34,321 bases of DNA from Mageeibacillus sp. UBA1255 (GTDB taxonomy: Bacteria; Bacillota; Clostridia; UBA1212; UBA1255): assembly GCA_002308795.1 (NCBI GenBank), contig DBVV01000049.1:1-34321 (forward strand), given 5' to 3'. Of the stretch, positions 8,342-15,737 are shown piece after piece (the first letter of the stretch is position 1; the number at the start of each line of letters is the position of its first letter). The position numbers were made by a program, and so were the translations under genes. The notes beneath the pieces are model-generated. The model saw only the letters and a program-made list of their open reading frames with translations. It was not told the origin of the DNA and ran no database searches.

Positions 8342-9954
8342 TTGACGTCTTCTCCCGCTTTTTCTTCCGCCTTACGGACGTTTTTCCTGATGATCCGCTT
8401 GTTCCGCTTCCACTGTTCCTTAAAATATCTGTCGAATGCTTCTTTTTCTTTTTCGAGTTCTATGAAGCCCGCCCGGTCGGATATATCCTCCGGCGATCCC
8501 GCGTCATTGTCCGCGATACCCCTGGCGCGCAGTCTTCCTTTTAGCAGACTGCGCTCTTCGTCCCATTCTTTTTTTGCCGCCTCCAAAGCGGCAAGGTTTT
8601 TTTCGCGTTCGAGGTCAATTTCTTCCCGGTATTCCTGTTCTTTTTTTTCGACAGTCTCTCTTATCTGGCGCATTGAAGTTGCGCGGACGTCAATTATTTC
8701 CTGCCTCAGTCTGCCGTTTTCTGCTTCAATGCGCTTTTGTTCTTCTTCCTGTATGATCTGGCGGCCGATCAGTTCGACTTTTTCGTTCAGCGTTTTTTCA
8801 AGTTCCATGGTGTTCTCGGCAAGCTTTTCTTCAAGCAGTTTCGTGTACGCCGTTTCATCTAAATGTGACGCGTAAAGTTCAGCTCGCTTTCTTTCGATGA
8901 GGGCATTCTTCTGAAGCTGTTTGGTCAGCTGTAATTCAGCGTCTTCCCGTTCAAGTTCTTTCCGCCAGTATTCCCAGTTTTCGAAAGCTCCCTGATATCC
9001 CGCGAAAAGCTGTATCAGCGCGGTCATGCGGATCACGTTCCTGGTGTGCCTGTCCAGTTTTTCGAGGCCGGTTTCTTCACGTTCTACTTCAAATCCCGCG
9101 TCTCCCACAACGTTCATGTACGAATGCAGTTCAAAAACCGCTGCGAAATCGGTATTGTTTTTTATAATGTTTGTCCGGATCACGGGCGGTATCAGTTTCG
9201 GTGCCGTAGCAAGATCGCGCATCAGCTGCACTGCGAGCAGGCCGTCCGTCCTGTCCAGGATCTCTTCGATCCGAGCGACCGTTTCACGAAAATCTGCAGA
9301 CGAGGCGAATGATCCGCTTCTGCTGCTTTCTTTCATTTCGAGATAATATGACGCGCTCTCTCCGCTTTTTGAGCCGGAACACGATACTTTTATACAGATG
9401 CCGTTGCCCTCGGCAGCTTTTTTGATCTCTGAAAGCCGGAGACTGACGAACGATCTGAGTTGTCCCAGCACCATGTACAGGAACCGGTTCTCGTAAATAG
9501 CAAATTCGTCTTCGTTTTCCGTGACGTAAATTTCTTCGGGGAAAACTTTTCCTTCTTCTACGCGTTTTATTGCGCTGCTGTTTTTTGCAAGGTGTGTTAT
9601 CGATTCCTTTGAGAAGTGTTTTGCCTTGTCGATCCTTACGACGTCCCCTTCTTTTCTCAGCAGGCTTCGGGATTGTTCCACGGCTTTTTCAACGTACGGC
9701 ATTGCGTTTTCGATCCGTTCGATCCAATCTGTTTTTACTGTGCAGTGCTGCCTTACGGCGCTTACTGAAAATTCGGGTCCGGTGCCGCCTTTGACATCGC
9801 CCGGAGCGTTTTCAGTTCCGGCTGCTTCTCCTTTTCCAGCCTCGCCAAAGGCGCAGTCGAGCCCGCGGCTGCCTTTCACGCCTCGTTCAGACAGCTTGTC
9901 AAGTTCGCATATTATTCTGTATAAAGCCGTATCGCCGCTGTAATCTGTTTTCAT
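8338..9954 (-). CDS. DUF2357 (McrC-like) protein with long coiled coil, no nuclease seen
   Basis: A 538-residue soluble protein. Residues about 75-330 match what I know of DUF2357, the region found in McrC-like partners of McrB ATPases: DWIERIENAMPYVEKAV (76-92), FAIYENRFLYMVLGQL (151-166) and RTNIIKNNTDFAAV (260-273). Residues about 330-475 are heptad-like and charge-rich, a long coiled coil, and a second helical segment runs from 495 to 535. I see no PD-(D/E)xK nuclease motif, which McrC proteins usually carry at the C-terminus. The gene is sandwiched between two AAA+ genes, starts six bases after the first and overlaps the second by 4 bp. Inference: it bridges or activates the two ATPases. 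Confidence 0.75.
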   Translation of the reverse strand: MKTDYSGDTALYRIICELDKLSERGVKGSRGLDCAFGEAGKGEAAGTENAPGDVKGGTGPEFSVSAVRQHCTVKTDWIERIENAMPYVEKAVEQSRSLLRKEGDVVRIDKAKHFSKESITHLAKNSSAIKRVEEGKVFPEEIYVTENEDEFAIYENRFLYMVLGQLRSFVSLRLSEIKKAAEGNGICIKVSCSGSKSGESASYYLEMKESSRSGSFASSADFRETVARIEEILDRTDGLLAVQLMRDLATAPKLIPPVIRTNIIKNNTDFAAVFELHSYMNVVGDAGFEVEREETGLEKLDRHTRNVIRMTALIQLFAGYQGAFENWEYWRKELEREDAELQLTKQLQKNALIERKRAELYASHLDETAYTKLLEEKLAENTMELEKTLNEKVELIGRQIIQEEEQKRIEAENGRLRQEIIDVRATSMRQIRETVEKKEQEYREEIDLEREKNLAALEAAKKEWDEERSLLKGRLRARGIADNDAGSPEDISDRAGFIELEKEKEAFDRYFKEQWKRNKRIIRKNVRKAEEKAGEDVK

Positions 9955-9960
9955 CGTCCG

Positions 9961-11217
9961 TCAGCTCCGGATGTAGCGGGAGACGTATTCCGTGCAAAGT
10001 GGCATGGTTTTTTCTCCGAACAGTTCTTTTATTTTTTCGAGCAGGTCTTCTGCTTTTGACCCTACGTATACCGGGTTCAGGTTTTCAAGTTTTCTCAGAA
10101 CTTTTTTGCAGAGGATCAGGTCTATCGCTTCCGTTTCACTTCCTCCTGCCGAGGCGTATACGGGCACGAATTTTTCAGTCTGGCGCATCACTCTGTTGCC
10201 GAACGTTATCTGAAGTTTGTCGATCAGGTATTCGTCGAGCTGTTCTATCCTGGCGCGGGAGGTCTCAGAAATGTGAGCCGCTTCTGCTTCGTGGAACAGT
10301 TCGGTGAGTTTTTTGTACGTGATGCGCAACGGTTCCGTTTCAGGCGCAATAAACGGAGTAGCGCGTCTGCTGAGTTCGAGGACCATCGACCTGTCGTAGA
10401 CTTTATCTGATATCGCCAGCGTTGAATCGTCGTTGTTTGCCGTTCCGATGAACCATACATTTTCAGGTATGAGCAGTTTTCCGTCTTTTAAAAGTTCCGG
10501 ATCGGTTTTGCGGCGTGACGATATTACTTCGACCAGGCGGCTTTTGGGATCCGGCAGTTCGAGCAGGGACAGGAATTCGGCGAAATAGTATTCGACGCGG
10601 GCAATATTCATTTCGTCCAGTACCGCCATATGGACGCGGTCGTCAATATTTGCTTCGTAGAGTTTGCATAACAGTTCGGTCTCGGTGAAATTGTCCGTGA
10701 ACTCGTTATAATAGCCGAGCATATCCGTTTTGTCTTTCCATGAAGGCTGCACGGGAATTATTGCCGCACTGCTGTCAACAAATTTTCCGAACGCGTATGG
10801 CAGCGACGTTTTTCCAGTTCCGGACATTCCCTGAAGTATCACGAGTTTTGTCACGGCCAGTGATGAAATAAATGCTCTTATCGTGGATATTTCGTAGTAT
10901 AGGCCCATTTGTGATGCGGCGAAGTTTCTGAATTCTTCGCATAACCGGGTGAGGTCTCCTTTATAATCCGCTCCGCCCCTGGACCTGAGCCGTGCGGCGT
11001 TTTCATCGAGCTCTGTGAGTCTGTTGAATCTGACGTTGTCACCGCGCCGTTTTTTATCTCTTTCCCGCATTTTTGCGTCGCTTATATCGCGGACAATTAT
11101 CAGGATCATTATCGCCGCCACCGCCGCAGTCAATATTATCGCGTACGTCAGTACTGCCTTGTGCGAGGTCAATATATCCCAGATCCTATTTGTATCGTTC
11201 GCTTCGGCTGTCAACAT
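9961..11217 (-). CDS. Membrane-anchored McrB-like AAA+ ATPase (one N-terminal helix)
   Basis: A 418-residue paralogue of the ATPase at 6947-8341. One membrane helix at about 20-43 is followed by a basic stretch (MRERDKKRR). The AAA+ part shows Walker A GMSGTGKTS (130-138), Walker B VLDEMN (199-204), GTANNDDS (258-265) and DKVYDR (271-276). The two ATPases are near-identical around these motifs but differ in the membrane segment, the C-terminus and the insert after Walker B. ACGGAGGAAACGTT supplies a strong ribosome binding site. This is the first large gene after the promoter at 11281-11309, and the DUF2357 gene follows after six bases. Function inferred as a membrane-docked motor in a McrB/McrC-like complex. 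Confidence 0.85.
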   Translation of the reverse strand: MLTAEANDTNRIWDILTSHKAVLTYAIILTAAVAAIMILIIVRDISDAKMRERDKKRRGDNVRFNRLTELDENAARLRSRGGADYKGDLTRLCEEFRNFAASQMGLYYEISTIRAFISSLAVTKLVILQGMSGTGKTSLPYAFGKFVDSSAAIIPVQPSWKDKTDMLGYYNEFTDNFTETELLCKLYEANIDDRVHMAVLDEMNIARVEYYFAEFLSLLELPDPKSRLVEVISSRRKTDPELLKDGKLLIPENVWFIGTANNDDSTLAISDKVYDRSMVLELSRRATPFIAPETEPLRITYKKLTELFHEAEAAHISETSRARIEQLDEYLIDKLQITFGNRVMRQTEKFVPVYASAGGSETEAIDLILCKKVLRKLENLNPVYVGSKAEDLLEKIKELFGEKTMPLCTEYVSRYIRS

Positions 11218-11234
11218 AACGTTTCCTCCGTCTG

Positions 11235-11372
11235 TTATTCTGTGAGTCTGTCAACGTGTATCAGTTGTTTATCTTGTGCTATTATAATATCAAATGGCGT
11301 TTCTTTCAATACAGTACCTTTTTCTGTCAGGACCGTAACGCTCACGTAACGCTTCCTTCGCGCCCGCTGCAT
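11235..11372 (-). CDS. Possible 45-residue small protein
   Basis: A short reading frame (RKRYVSVTVLTEKG near the N-terminus, HVDRLTE at the end) whose stop lies 17 bases before the ATPase start codon. GGAAG stands upstream of its ATG. The KRYVxVxV...IDR-like pattern is reminiscent of a small uncharacterised Clostridial protein family, from memory only. Against it, the rplQ terminator ends 15 bases before the start and a strong promoter lies inside the frame, so it could be plain intergenic DNA. Confidence 0.3.
   Translation of the reverse strand: MQRARRKRYVSVTVLTEKGTVLKETPFDIIIAQDKQLIHVDRLTE
11281..11309 (-). promoter_or_regulatory. Sigma-A-type promoter of the AAA+/transglutaminase cluster
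   Basis: Reading leftward, TTGAAA (11304-11309) and TATAAT (11281-11286) are separated by exactly 17 bp, a near-consensus housekeeping promoter. Transcription would start near 11274, giving a leader of about 57 nt to the first ATPase ATG. It lies after the rplQ terminator, so the cluster can be expressed independently of the ribosomal operon. Confidence 0.75.
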
Positions 11373-11387
11373 ATGATCTTCTTCCAT

Positions 11388-11417
11388 AAAAAAGCAGAGG
11401 CACAGATCGGCCTCTGC
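11388..11417 (-). terminator. Intrinsic terminator after rplQ
   Basis: On the minus strand a perfect 8-bp stem GCAGAGGC/GCCTCTGC with an 8-nt loop is followed by TTTTTT, starting about 30 nt beyond the rplQ stop. It marks the end of the ribosomal superoperon. Confidence 0.9.
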
Positions 11418-11447
11418 TTCTTTAAACATATTAAACGTATAAATGGA

Positions 11448-11972
11448 TCAAGCCAGTTCGATGATTGCCATCGGAGCAGCATCGCCGCGGCGTGCGCCGG
11501 TCTTATAGATCCTGGTGTAGCCGCCCTTGCGATCCTTGTATTTAGGTCCGATCTCATCAAAAAGCTTATTGACAACACGGTTATTATCGCCGTCAGTGTT
11601 CTTGGTCTTGTAGATCCAGCTTGCGGCAAGCTTTCTTGCGGCTAAGCGGGAAGGCTTGTCAACGCGAACAAGCTCGGTCGTTACTTCGCGGTCAGCAAAT
11701 TTCGTGAATTTGCGTCCGTTTTTGGATGTCACTACGACCGTAAGTTTCCTGCCTTTGGAATCTACAGGGACTTTGCTTACCTTTACCTGCTTTGTCTCGA
11801 AGTTATCGGCTTCTTTAACTGCTGAGGTAATGAGGCGCTCAACGATGCTCTGAACTTCCTTAGCGCGGGTCTCGGTGGTTACGATTCTGCCGTTTTCCAG
11901 AAGCGCCGTGGTAAGGCCTCTTAAAATGGCTTTTCTCTGATCAGCCCTGCGGCCTAATTTTCTATATCCCAT
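11448..11972 (-). CDS. rplQ: 50S ribosomal protein L17 with internal insertion
   Basis: The N-terminal part (MGYRKLGRRADQRKAILRG, ETRAKEVQSIVERLI) and the C-terminal part (GGYTRI, RRGDAAPMAIIELA) are typical of L17, which sits near the exit of the peptide tunnel. At 174 residues it is about 50 longer than common Firmicute L17. The extra residues form a basic block at about 55-105 between the first helices and RLAARKLAASWI. It is the last gene of the superoperon, 19 bp after rpoA. Confidence 0.97.
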   Translation of the reverse strand: MGYRKLGRRADQRKAILRGLTTALLENGRIVTTETRAKEVQSIVERLITSAVKEADNFETKQVKVSKVPVDSKGRKLTVVVTSKNGRKFTKFADREVTTELVRVDKPSRLAARKLAASWIYKTKNTDGDNNRVVNKLFDEIGPKYKDRKGGYTRIYKTGARRGDAAPMAIIELA

Positions 11973-11991
11973 GGTTTATTTACCTCCAAAA

Positions 11992-12942
11992 TTATTCTTC
12001 ACTCGATTTAAGAGAAAGACCCAGAGAACTAAGCTTGAGTATAACTTCCTCCAGTGACTTTCTGCCCAGGTTACGGACCTTGATCATTTCGTCTTCGGTT
12101 TTATTTACCAGATCGCCGACGGTGTTCACACCGGCTCTCTTAAGGCAGTTGAACGAACGGACGGAGAGGTCAAGATCTTCGATGCTCATGTCAAGATTAG
12201 TGCCGTCAACGACCGGGACGACATTGTCCGCCGCGCTCTTTCTTTCGGGCATCGGGGAATTGAAGTCCATGAAAAGCTGCAGCTGGTCTACCAGTATCTG
12301 CGCGCTCTGTCCGATAGCTTCCTTCGGCGAAATAGCGCCGTTGGTCCAGACCTCGAGGGTAAGCTTATCGTAATCGATCATATTTCCGACACGTGTATTC
12401 TCGACGAAGTAGTTAACCTTTTTAACCGGAGAGAAAATGGAATCAATGGGTATCACACCGATTGCCATATTATCCGTTTTGTTCTTATCGGATGAACGCC
12501 AGCCTGTGGACGTTCCGACTTCCATCTGGATGTCGAGCACGCCGTCTCCGTTCAAAGTGCAGATATACTGGTCCGGGTTGAGGATCTCGACGTCAGCGTC
12601 GCAGACGATATCGCCCGCTGTAACTACGCCGCGCTCGCTCGCTTTTAAATAGACCATTTTATTGCCTTCGGAATAGAGTTTGAAACCAACGCTCTTAATG
12701 TTCAGAACAATTTCAGTAACATCTTCCACAACGCCGGGAATAGTAGAGAACTCGTGACTCACACCTTCAATTTTTACGTTCAGAGCAGCCGACCCCGGAA
12801 GCGACGACAATAGTATTCTTCTTAATGAGTTACCCAGTGTGATGCCATAGCCTCTTTCGAGAGGTTCCACGACAAACTTGCCGTAAGTTTCCAGTTCATC
12901 GGTTTCCACACATTCAATGTTTGGCTGTACCTTATCGCTCAC
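11992..12942 (-). CDS. rpoA: RNA polymerase alpha subunit
   Basis: A 316-residue protein of normal length. The N-terminal assembly domain shows KFVVEPLERGYGITLGNSLRRILLSS, which drives alpha dimerisation and binding of beta and beta'. The C-terminal domain (about 245-310) contains SVRSFNCLKRAGVNTVGDL and RNLGRKSLEEV, the helix-hairpin-helix surface that touches UP elements and activators. It lies between rpsD and rplQ as in most bacteria. Confidence 0.98.
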   Translation of the reverse strand: MSDKVQPNIECVETDELETYGKFVVEPLERGYGITLGNSLRRILLSSLPGSAALNVKIEGVSHEFSTIPGVVEDVTEIVLNIKSVGFKLYSEGNKMVYLKASERGVVTAGDIVCDADVEILNPDQYICTLNGDGVLDIQMEVGTSTGWRSSDKNKTDNMAIGVIPIDSIFSPVKKVNYFVENTRVGNMIDYDKLTLEVWTNGAISPKEAIGQSAQILVDQLQLFMDFNSPMPERKSAADNVVPVVDGTNLDMSIEDLDLSVRSFNCLKRAGVNTVGDLVNKTEDEMIKVRNLGRKSLEEVILKLSSLGLSLKSSEE

Positions 12943-12980
12943 AGATTACTCCTCCTTTTGTAATGATATGAAGATGATTA

Positions 12981-13592
12981 TTACTTGCTGTACAACTCGA
13001 CGATCAGATGCTCCTGTACAGGGAAGTCAATGTCTTCCCGCTTAGGCAGGCATGTAACCTTTCCTTCCAGTGCGTCAACGTCGAACGTGAGCCACTGAGG
13101 AAGGATGCGGCCGTTAGTCTCGCTGAGGATGACTTTAAGCGCGTCGCTGCTTCTGTACTTCTCTCTGACAGTGATGACGTTACCTGCGCTGACAAGATAA
13201 GACGGGATGTTTACAGCTTTTCCGTTCACGGAGAAGAATCCATGAGTTACTAACTGGCGGGCTTCTCTGCGGGTGCGGGCAAGTCCGAGACGGAAGACGA
13301 CGTTATCCAGGCGGCGCTCGATAGTCGTGAGCAGGATCTCACCGGTGATGCCTTTCGTCTTAGCGGCTTTTTCGTAGTACATTCTGAACTGTTTTTCAAG
13401 AATGCCGTATACGAACTTAACCTTCTGCTTCTCATTCAGCTGATTAGCGTACTCGCTCTTCTTATGTCTCCGCTGTCCGCCGGGATTGCGTTTAGTGGAA
13501 CCTGTTTTAGATTTTTTTGTATAGCCCATAACTGCGGGGGAAATATCCAGCGCTCTGCAGCGTTTAACAATGGGCTGCATATTCTTTGCCAT
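12981..13592 (-). CDS. rpsD: 30S ribosomal protein S4
   Basis: A 203-residue primary 16S-binding protein. The S4 RNA-binding domain is seen around 95-155 (ERRLDNVVFRLGLARTRREARQLVTHGF). The N-terminus has a single cysteine, so it is not the zinc-binding form. In many bacteria S4 represses its own alpha operon; being encoded here with rpsM and rpsK allows such feedback, and the gap before rpsM is a possible site. Confidence 0.97.
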   Translation of the reverse strand: MAKNMQPIVKRCRALDISPAVMGYTKKSKTGSTKRNPGGQRRHKKSEYANQLNEKQKVKFVYGILEKQFRMYYEKAAKTKGITGEILLTTIERRLDNVVFRLGLARTRREARQLVTHGFFSVNGKAVNIPSYLVSAGNVITVREKYRSSDALKVILSETNGRILPQWLTFDVDALEGKVTCLPKREDIDFPVQEHLIVELYSK

Positions 13593-13615
13593 AGTAGTTT
13601 TCCTCCTTTACCTGA

Positions 13616-14011
13616 TCAAACTCTGCGTCTCTTGGGCGGTCTGCAGCCATTATGAGGAATGGGAGTCTCGTCCTTGATCATCGTCACGTCCAGACCTGCG
13701 ACCTGCAGCGCACGGATAGCGGATTCACGGCCCTGGCCGGGTCCTTTAACGAAGACTTCTACAGTCTTCAGTCCGTGCTCCATAGCGGCCTTTGCAGCGG
13801 TCTCAGCGGCAGACTGAGCAGCGAAGGGAGTGTTCTTTTTGGATCCGCGGAATCCGAGGCCGCCTGCGCTTGCCCAGGATATAGTGTTTCCGTTGGTATC
13901 CGTGATAGTTACGATTGTATTGTTGAAGCTGGAGCGGATATGAGCCTGGCCGTTTTCAATATACTTACGCTCTTTTTTCTTGCCTCTTACAGCTCTTTTA
14001 GGTGCAGCCAT
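13616..14011 (-). CDS. rpsK: 30S ribosomal protein S11
   Basis: A 131-residue protein of normal length with family motifs HIRSSFNNTIVTITD and GPGQGRESAIRAL and the C-terminal IPHNGCRPPKRRRV. It sits on the small-subunit platform near the E site. It is 14 bp after rpsM with its own GGAGG site. Confidence 0.98.
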   Translation of the reverse strand: MAAPKRAVRGKKKERKYIENGQAHIRSSFNNTIVTITDTNGNTISWASAGGLGFRGSKKNTPFAAQSAAETAAKAAMEHGLKTVEVFVKGPGQGRESAIRALQVAGLDVTMIKDETPIPHNGCRPPKRRRV

Positions 14012-14025
14012 AATTCATTCCCTCC

Positions 14026-14394
14026 TTATTTCTTCTTACCGGCGACGGTCTTGCTGGGGCCTTTTCTGGTCCTTGCATTCGTCTTGGTGCGCTGTCCGCG
14101 TACGGGGAGACCCATTCTGTGGCGTCTGCCTCTGTAGCAGTTGATCTCGATCAGACGCTTGATGTTAAGCGCCGTCTGTCTGCGTACGTCACCTTCTACG
14201 GTATATTCTTTATCAATGACATCTCTGAGTTTACCGATGTCATCTTCAGTCAGATCTTTTACTCTGATGTCGGGATCCACACCTGTTTTAGCGATGATCT
14301 CTTTTGCCTTGGTACGGCCGATGCCGTAAATGTAGGTCAGTCCGATCTCGATGCGCTTATCTCTGGGTAAATCCACGCCTGCAATACGAGCCAT
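14026..14394 (-). CDS. rpsM: 30S ribosomal protein S13
   Basis: A 122-residue small-subunit head protein with MARIAGVDLPRDKRIEIGLTYIYGIG at the N-terminus and a basic C-terminal tail (GQRTKTNARTRKGPSKTVAGKKK) that approaches the P-site tRNA. A TTTTTTTGGAGG stretch stands before the start. It is preceded by a 158-bp gap, the largest inside the superoperon, which may carry a regulatory RNA. Confidence 0.98.
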   Translation of the reverse strand: MARIAGVDLPRDKRIEIGLTYIYGIGRTKAKEIIAKTGVDPDIRVKDLTEDDIGKLRDVIDKEYTVEGDVRRQTALNIKRLIEINCYRGRRHRMGLPVRGQRTKTNARTRKGPSKTVAGKKK

Positions 14395-14447
14395 GTGTTA
14401 GTACACCTCCAAAAAAATATAAATGTTTTTTCAAATCTCTATATTAA

Positions 14448-14491
14448 CATTTTGGGGTTCATGTCTATGCATGCAGCCGCACCACAAAATG
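14448..14491 (-). promoter_or_regulatory. Hairpin in the rpmJ-rpsM gap, candidate leader element
   Basis: Two 10-nt arms (CATTTTGTGG and CCCCAAAATG on the minus strand) can pair with one mismatch around a loop that contains ATGCATGC. It lies 54 nt upstream of the rpsM ATG. There is no U-run directly after it, so it is not a classic terminator. Several bacteria have S4-binding leaders upstream of rpsM; identity with any of them is not shown. Confidence 0.35.
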
Positions 14492-14552
14492 AGAATATTC
14501 AAGAATTACATGCACCGGCCGCTTCTACGCACGGATACGGTGCCGAATGACG

Positions 14553-14669
14553 TCAGCCCTGCTTCTGCTTATGCTTCGGATAAGCATCGCAAATGACCAT
14601 GACTTTGCCTTTTCTTTTAATAACCTTGCATTTATCGCAGATAGGTTTAACGGATGGTCTTACTTTCAT
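14553..14669 (-). CDS. rpmJ: 50S ribosomal protein L36
   Basis: A 38-codon gene beginning MKVRPSVKPICDKCKVIKRKG. C11, C14, C27 and H33 form the CCCH zinc site of the zinc-binding (C+) form of L36. GGGAGG precedes the ATG. It follows infA, the usual order. Confidence 0.97.
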   Translation of the reverse strand: MKVRPSVKPICDKCKVIKRKGKVMVICDAYPKHKQKQG

Positions 14670-14729
14670 GATGATTTCCTCCCATTCTTTATAAGTAACG
14701 CACCAGTGCGTCCTGACGCGTGTTTCGCG

Positions 14730-14945
14730 TCATCTCCGGCGGACGATGCGCCCGCGGCTCAGGTCATAAGGAGACAGTTCCATAGTCACCGAGTCGCCTT
14801 TAACGATTCTTATGTAATTTGTTCTGATCTTGCCGGACACATGTGCGATGACAACATGGCCGTTCTCCAGCGCAACACGAAAAACGCAGTTAGGTAATAC
14901 TTCCTGCACAACGCCTTCAACTTCGATTACGTCTTCTTTCGACAA
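14730..14945 (-). CDS. infA: Translation initiation factor IF-1, TTG start
   Basis: An OB-fold protein that blocks the A site during initiation. From the TTG at 14945 the protein is 71 residues (SKEDVIEVEGVVQEVLPN... ending SRGRIVRRR), matching the usual 72. GGAGG lies 9 nt before this TTG. The GTG seven codons earlier (14966) would put that ribosome binding site inside the gene and add residues that relatives lack, so I prefer the TTG. The gene follows map after about 30 bp. Confidence 0.93.
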   Translation of the reverse strand: MSKEDVIEVEGVVQEVLPNCVFRVALENGHVVIAHVSGKIRTNYIRIVKGDSVTMELSPYDLSRGRIVRRR

Positions 14946-14975
14946 GCTTAGATTCCTCCAATGCACTAAGAATGC

Positions 14976-15737
14976 TTATAATGTAGTTACGATCGGCTCC
15001 CCCGCTGTTATGATGACAGTGTTTTCATAATGTGAGCAAAGCTTCCCGTCTTTTGTATATACAGTCCACTTGTTTCCGGCTACCTCCACCTCGTATCCGC
15101 CCGCGTTTATCATGGGCTCGATCGCGATGGCCATTCCCGGAACAAGTCTCGGCCCCCGTCTGGCCGACCTGAAATTAGGAACCTCAGGATCTTCGTGCAT
15201 CTCCCTGCCGATACCGTGGCCGGTGTAATCCCGCACCACAGAATAGCCGTTGCCCTCCGCGTGATCCTGAACAGCTCCGGATATATCGCATATCCTGTTT
15301 CCCGGGACACATTTCTCAAGAGCCTTGAAAAAGCACTCTTCCGTTACTTTTACCAGCCGTCTGGTCTCTTCAGCAACGTTTCCCACAAGATATGTGCGGC
15401 AGGCATCCGCCTGAAGACCCTTAAGGATCGCTCCGACGTCGACGCTGACAATGTCTCCGTCTTTAACGATCCGATCCCCCGGTATACCGTGTATCAGCTC
15501 TTCATTTACCGATGCACAGACCGCTCCGGGGAAGTCAATTCCGCCAAAATAGTTAGGCACGCCTAGGAACGACGGAAGCGCGCCATTTTTTATTATACAC
15601 TCTCTGGCAATTTTGTCAATATCTTTTGTTGTGATTCCGGGAGAAATTTTTTCAGAAAGCAGCGAAAATACCTCCTGAAGCACCTTTCCGGCGTCGATCA
15701 TCCGGGCGATCTCTCCGTGAGACTTGATCGTGATCAT
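14976..15737 (-). CDS. map: Type I methionine aminopeptidase
   Basis: A 253-residue cytosolic metalloprotease that removes the initiator methionine. All five metal ligands are present: D100, D111, H174, E207 and E238, with substrate histidine H82 in ELIHGIP. It lacks the N-terminal SH3-binding zinc-finger extension. The start codon overlaps the adk stop by 4 bp, indicating coupling. Confidence 0.97.
   Translation of the reverse strand: MITIKSHGEIARMIDAGKVLQEVFSLLSEKISPGITTKDIDKIARECIIKNGALPSFLGVPNYFGGIDFPGAVCASVNEELIHGIPGDRIVKDGDIVSVDVGAILKGLQADACRTYLVGNVAEETRRLVKVTEECFFKALEKCVPGNRICDISGAVQDHAEGNGYSVVRDYTGHGIGREMHEDPEVPNFRSARRGPRLVPGMAIAIEPMINAGGYEVEVAGNKWTVYTKDGKLCSHYENTVIITAGEPIVTTL

Noticed and set aside
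6947..11217. Standard McrBC type IV restriction system
   Set aside because: No nuclease domain and no DNA-binding N-terminal domain are visible, and both ATPases are membrane-anchored, so a DNA restriction role is not supported.
14946..14975. KOW-domain gene that often lies between map and infA in Firmicutes
   Set aside because: Only 30 bp separate map and infA here, so that gene is not in this position.
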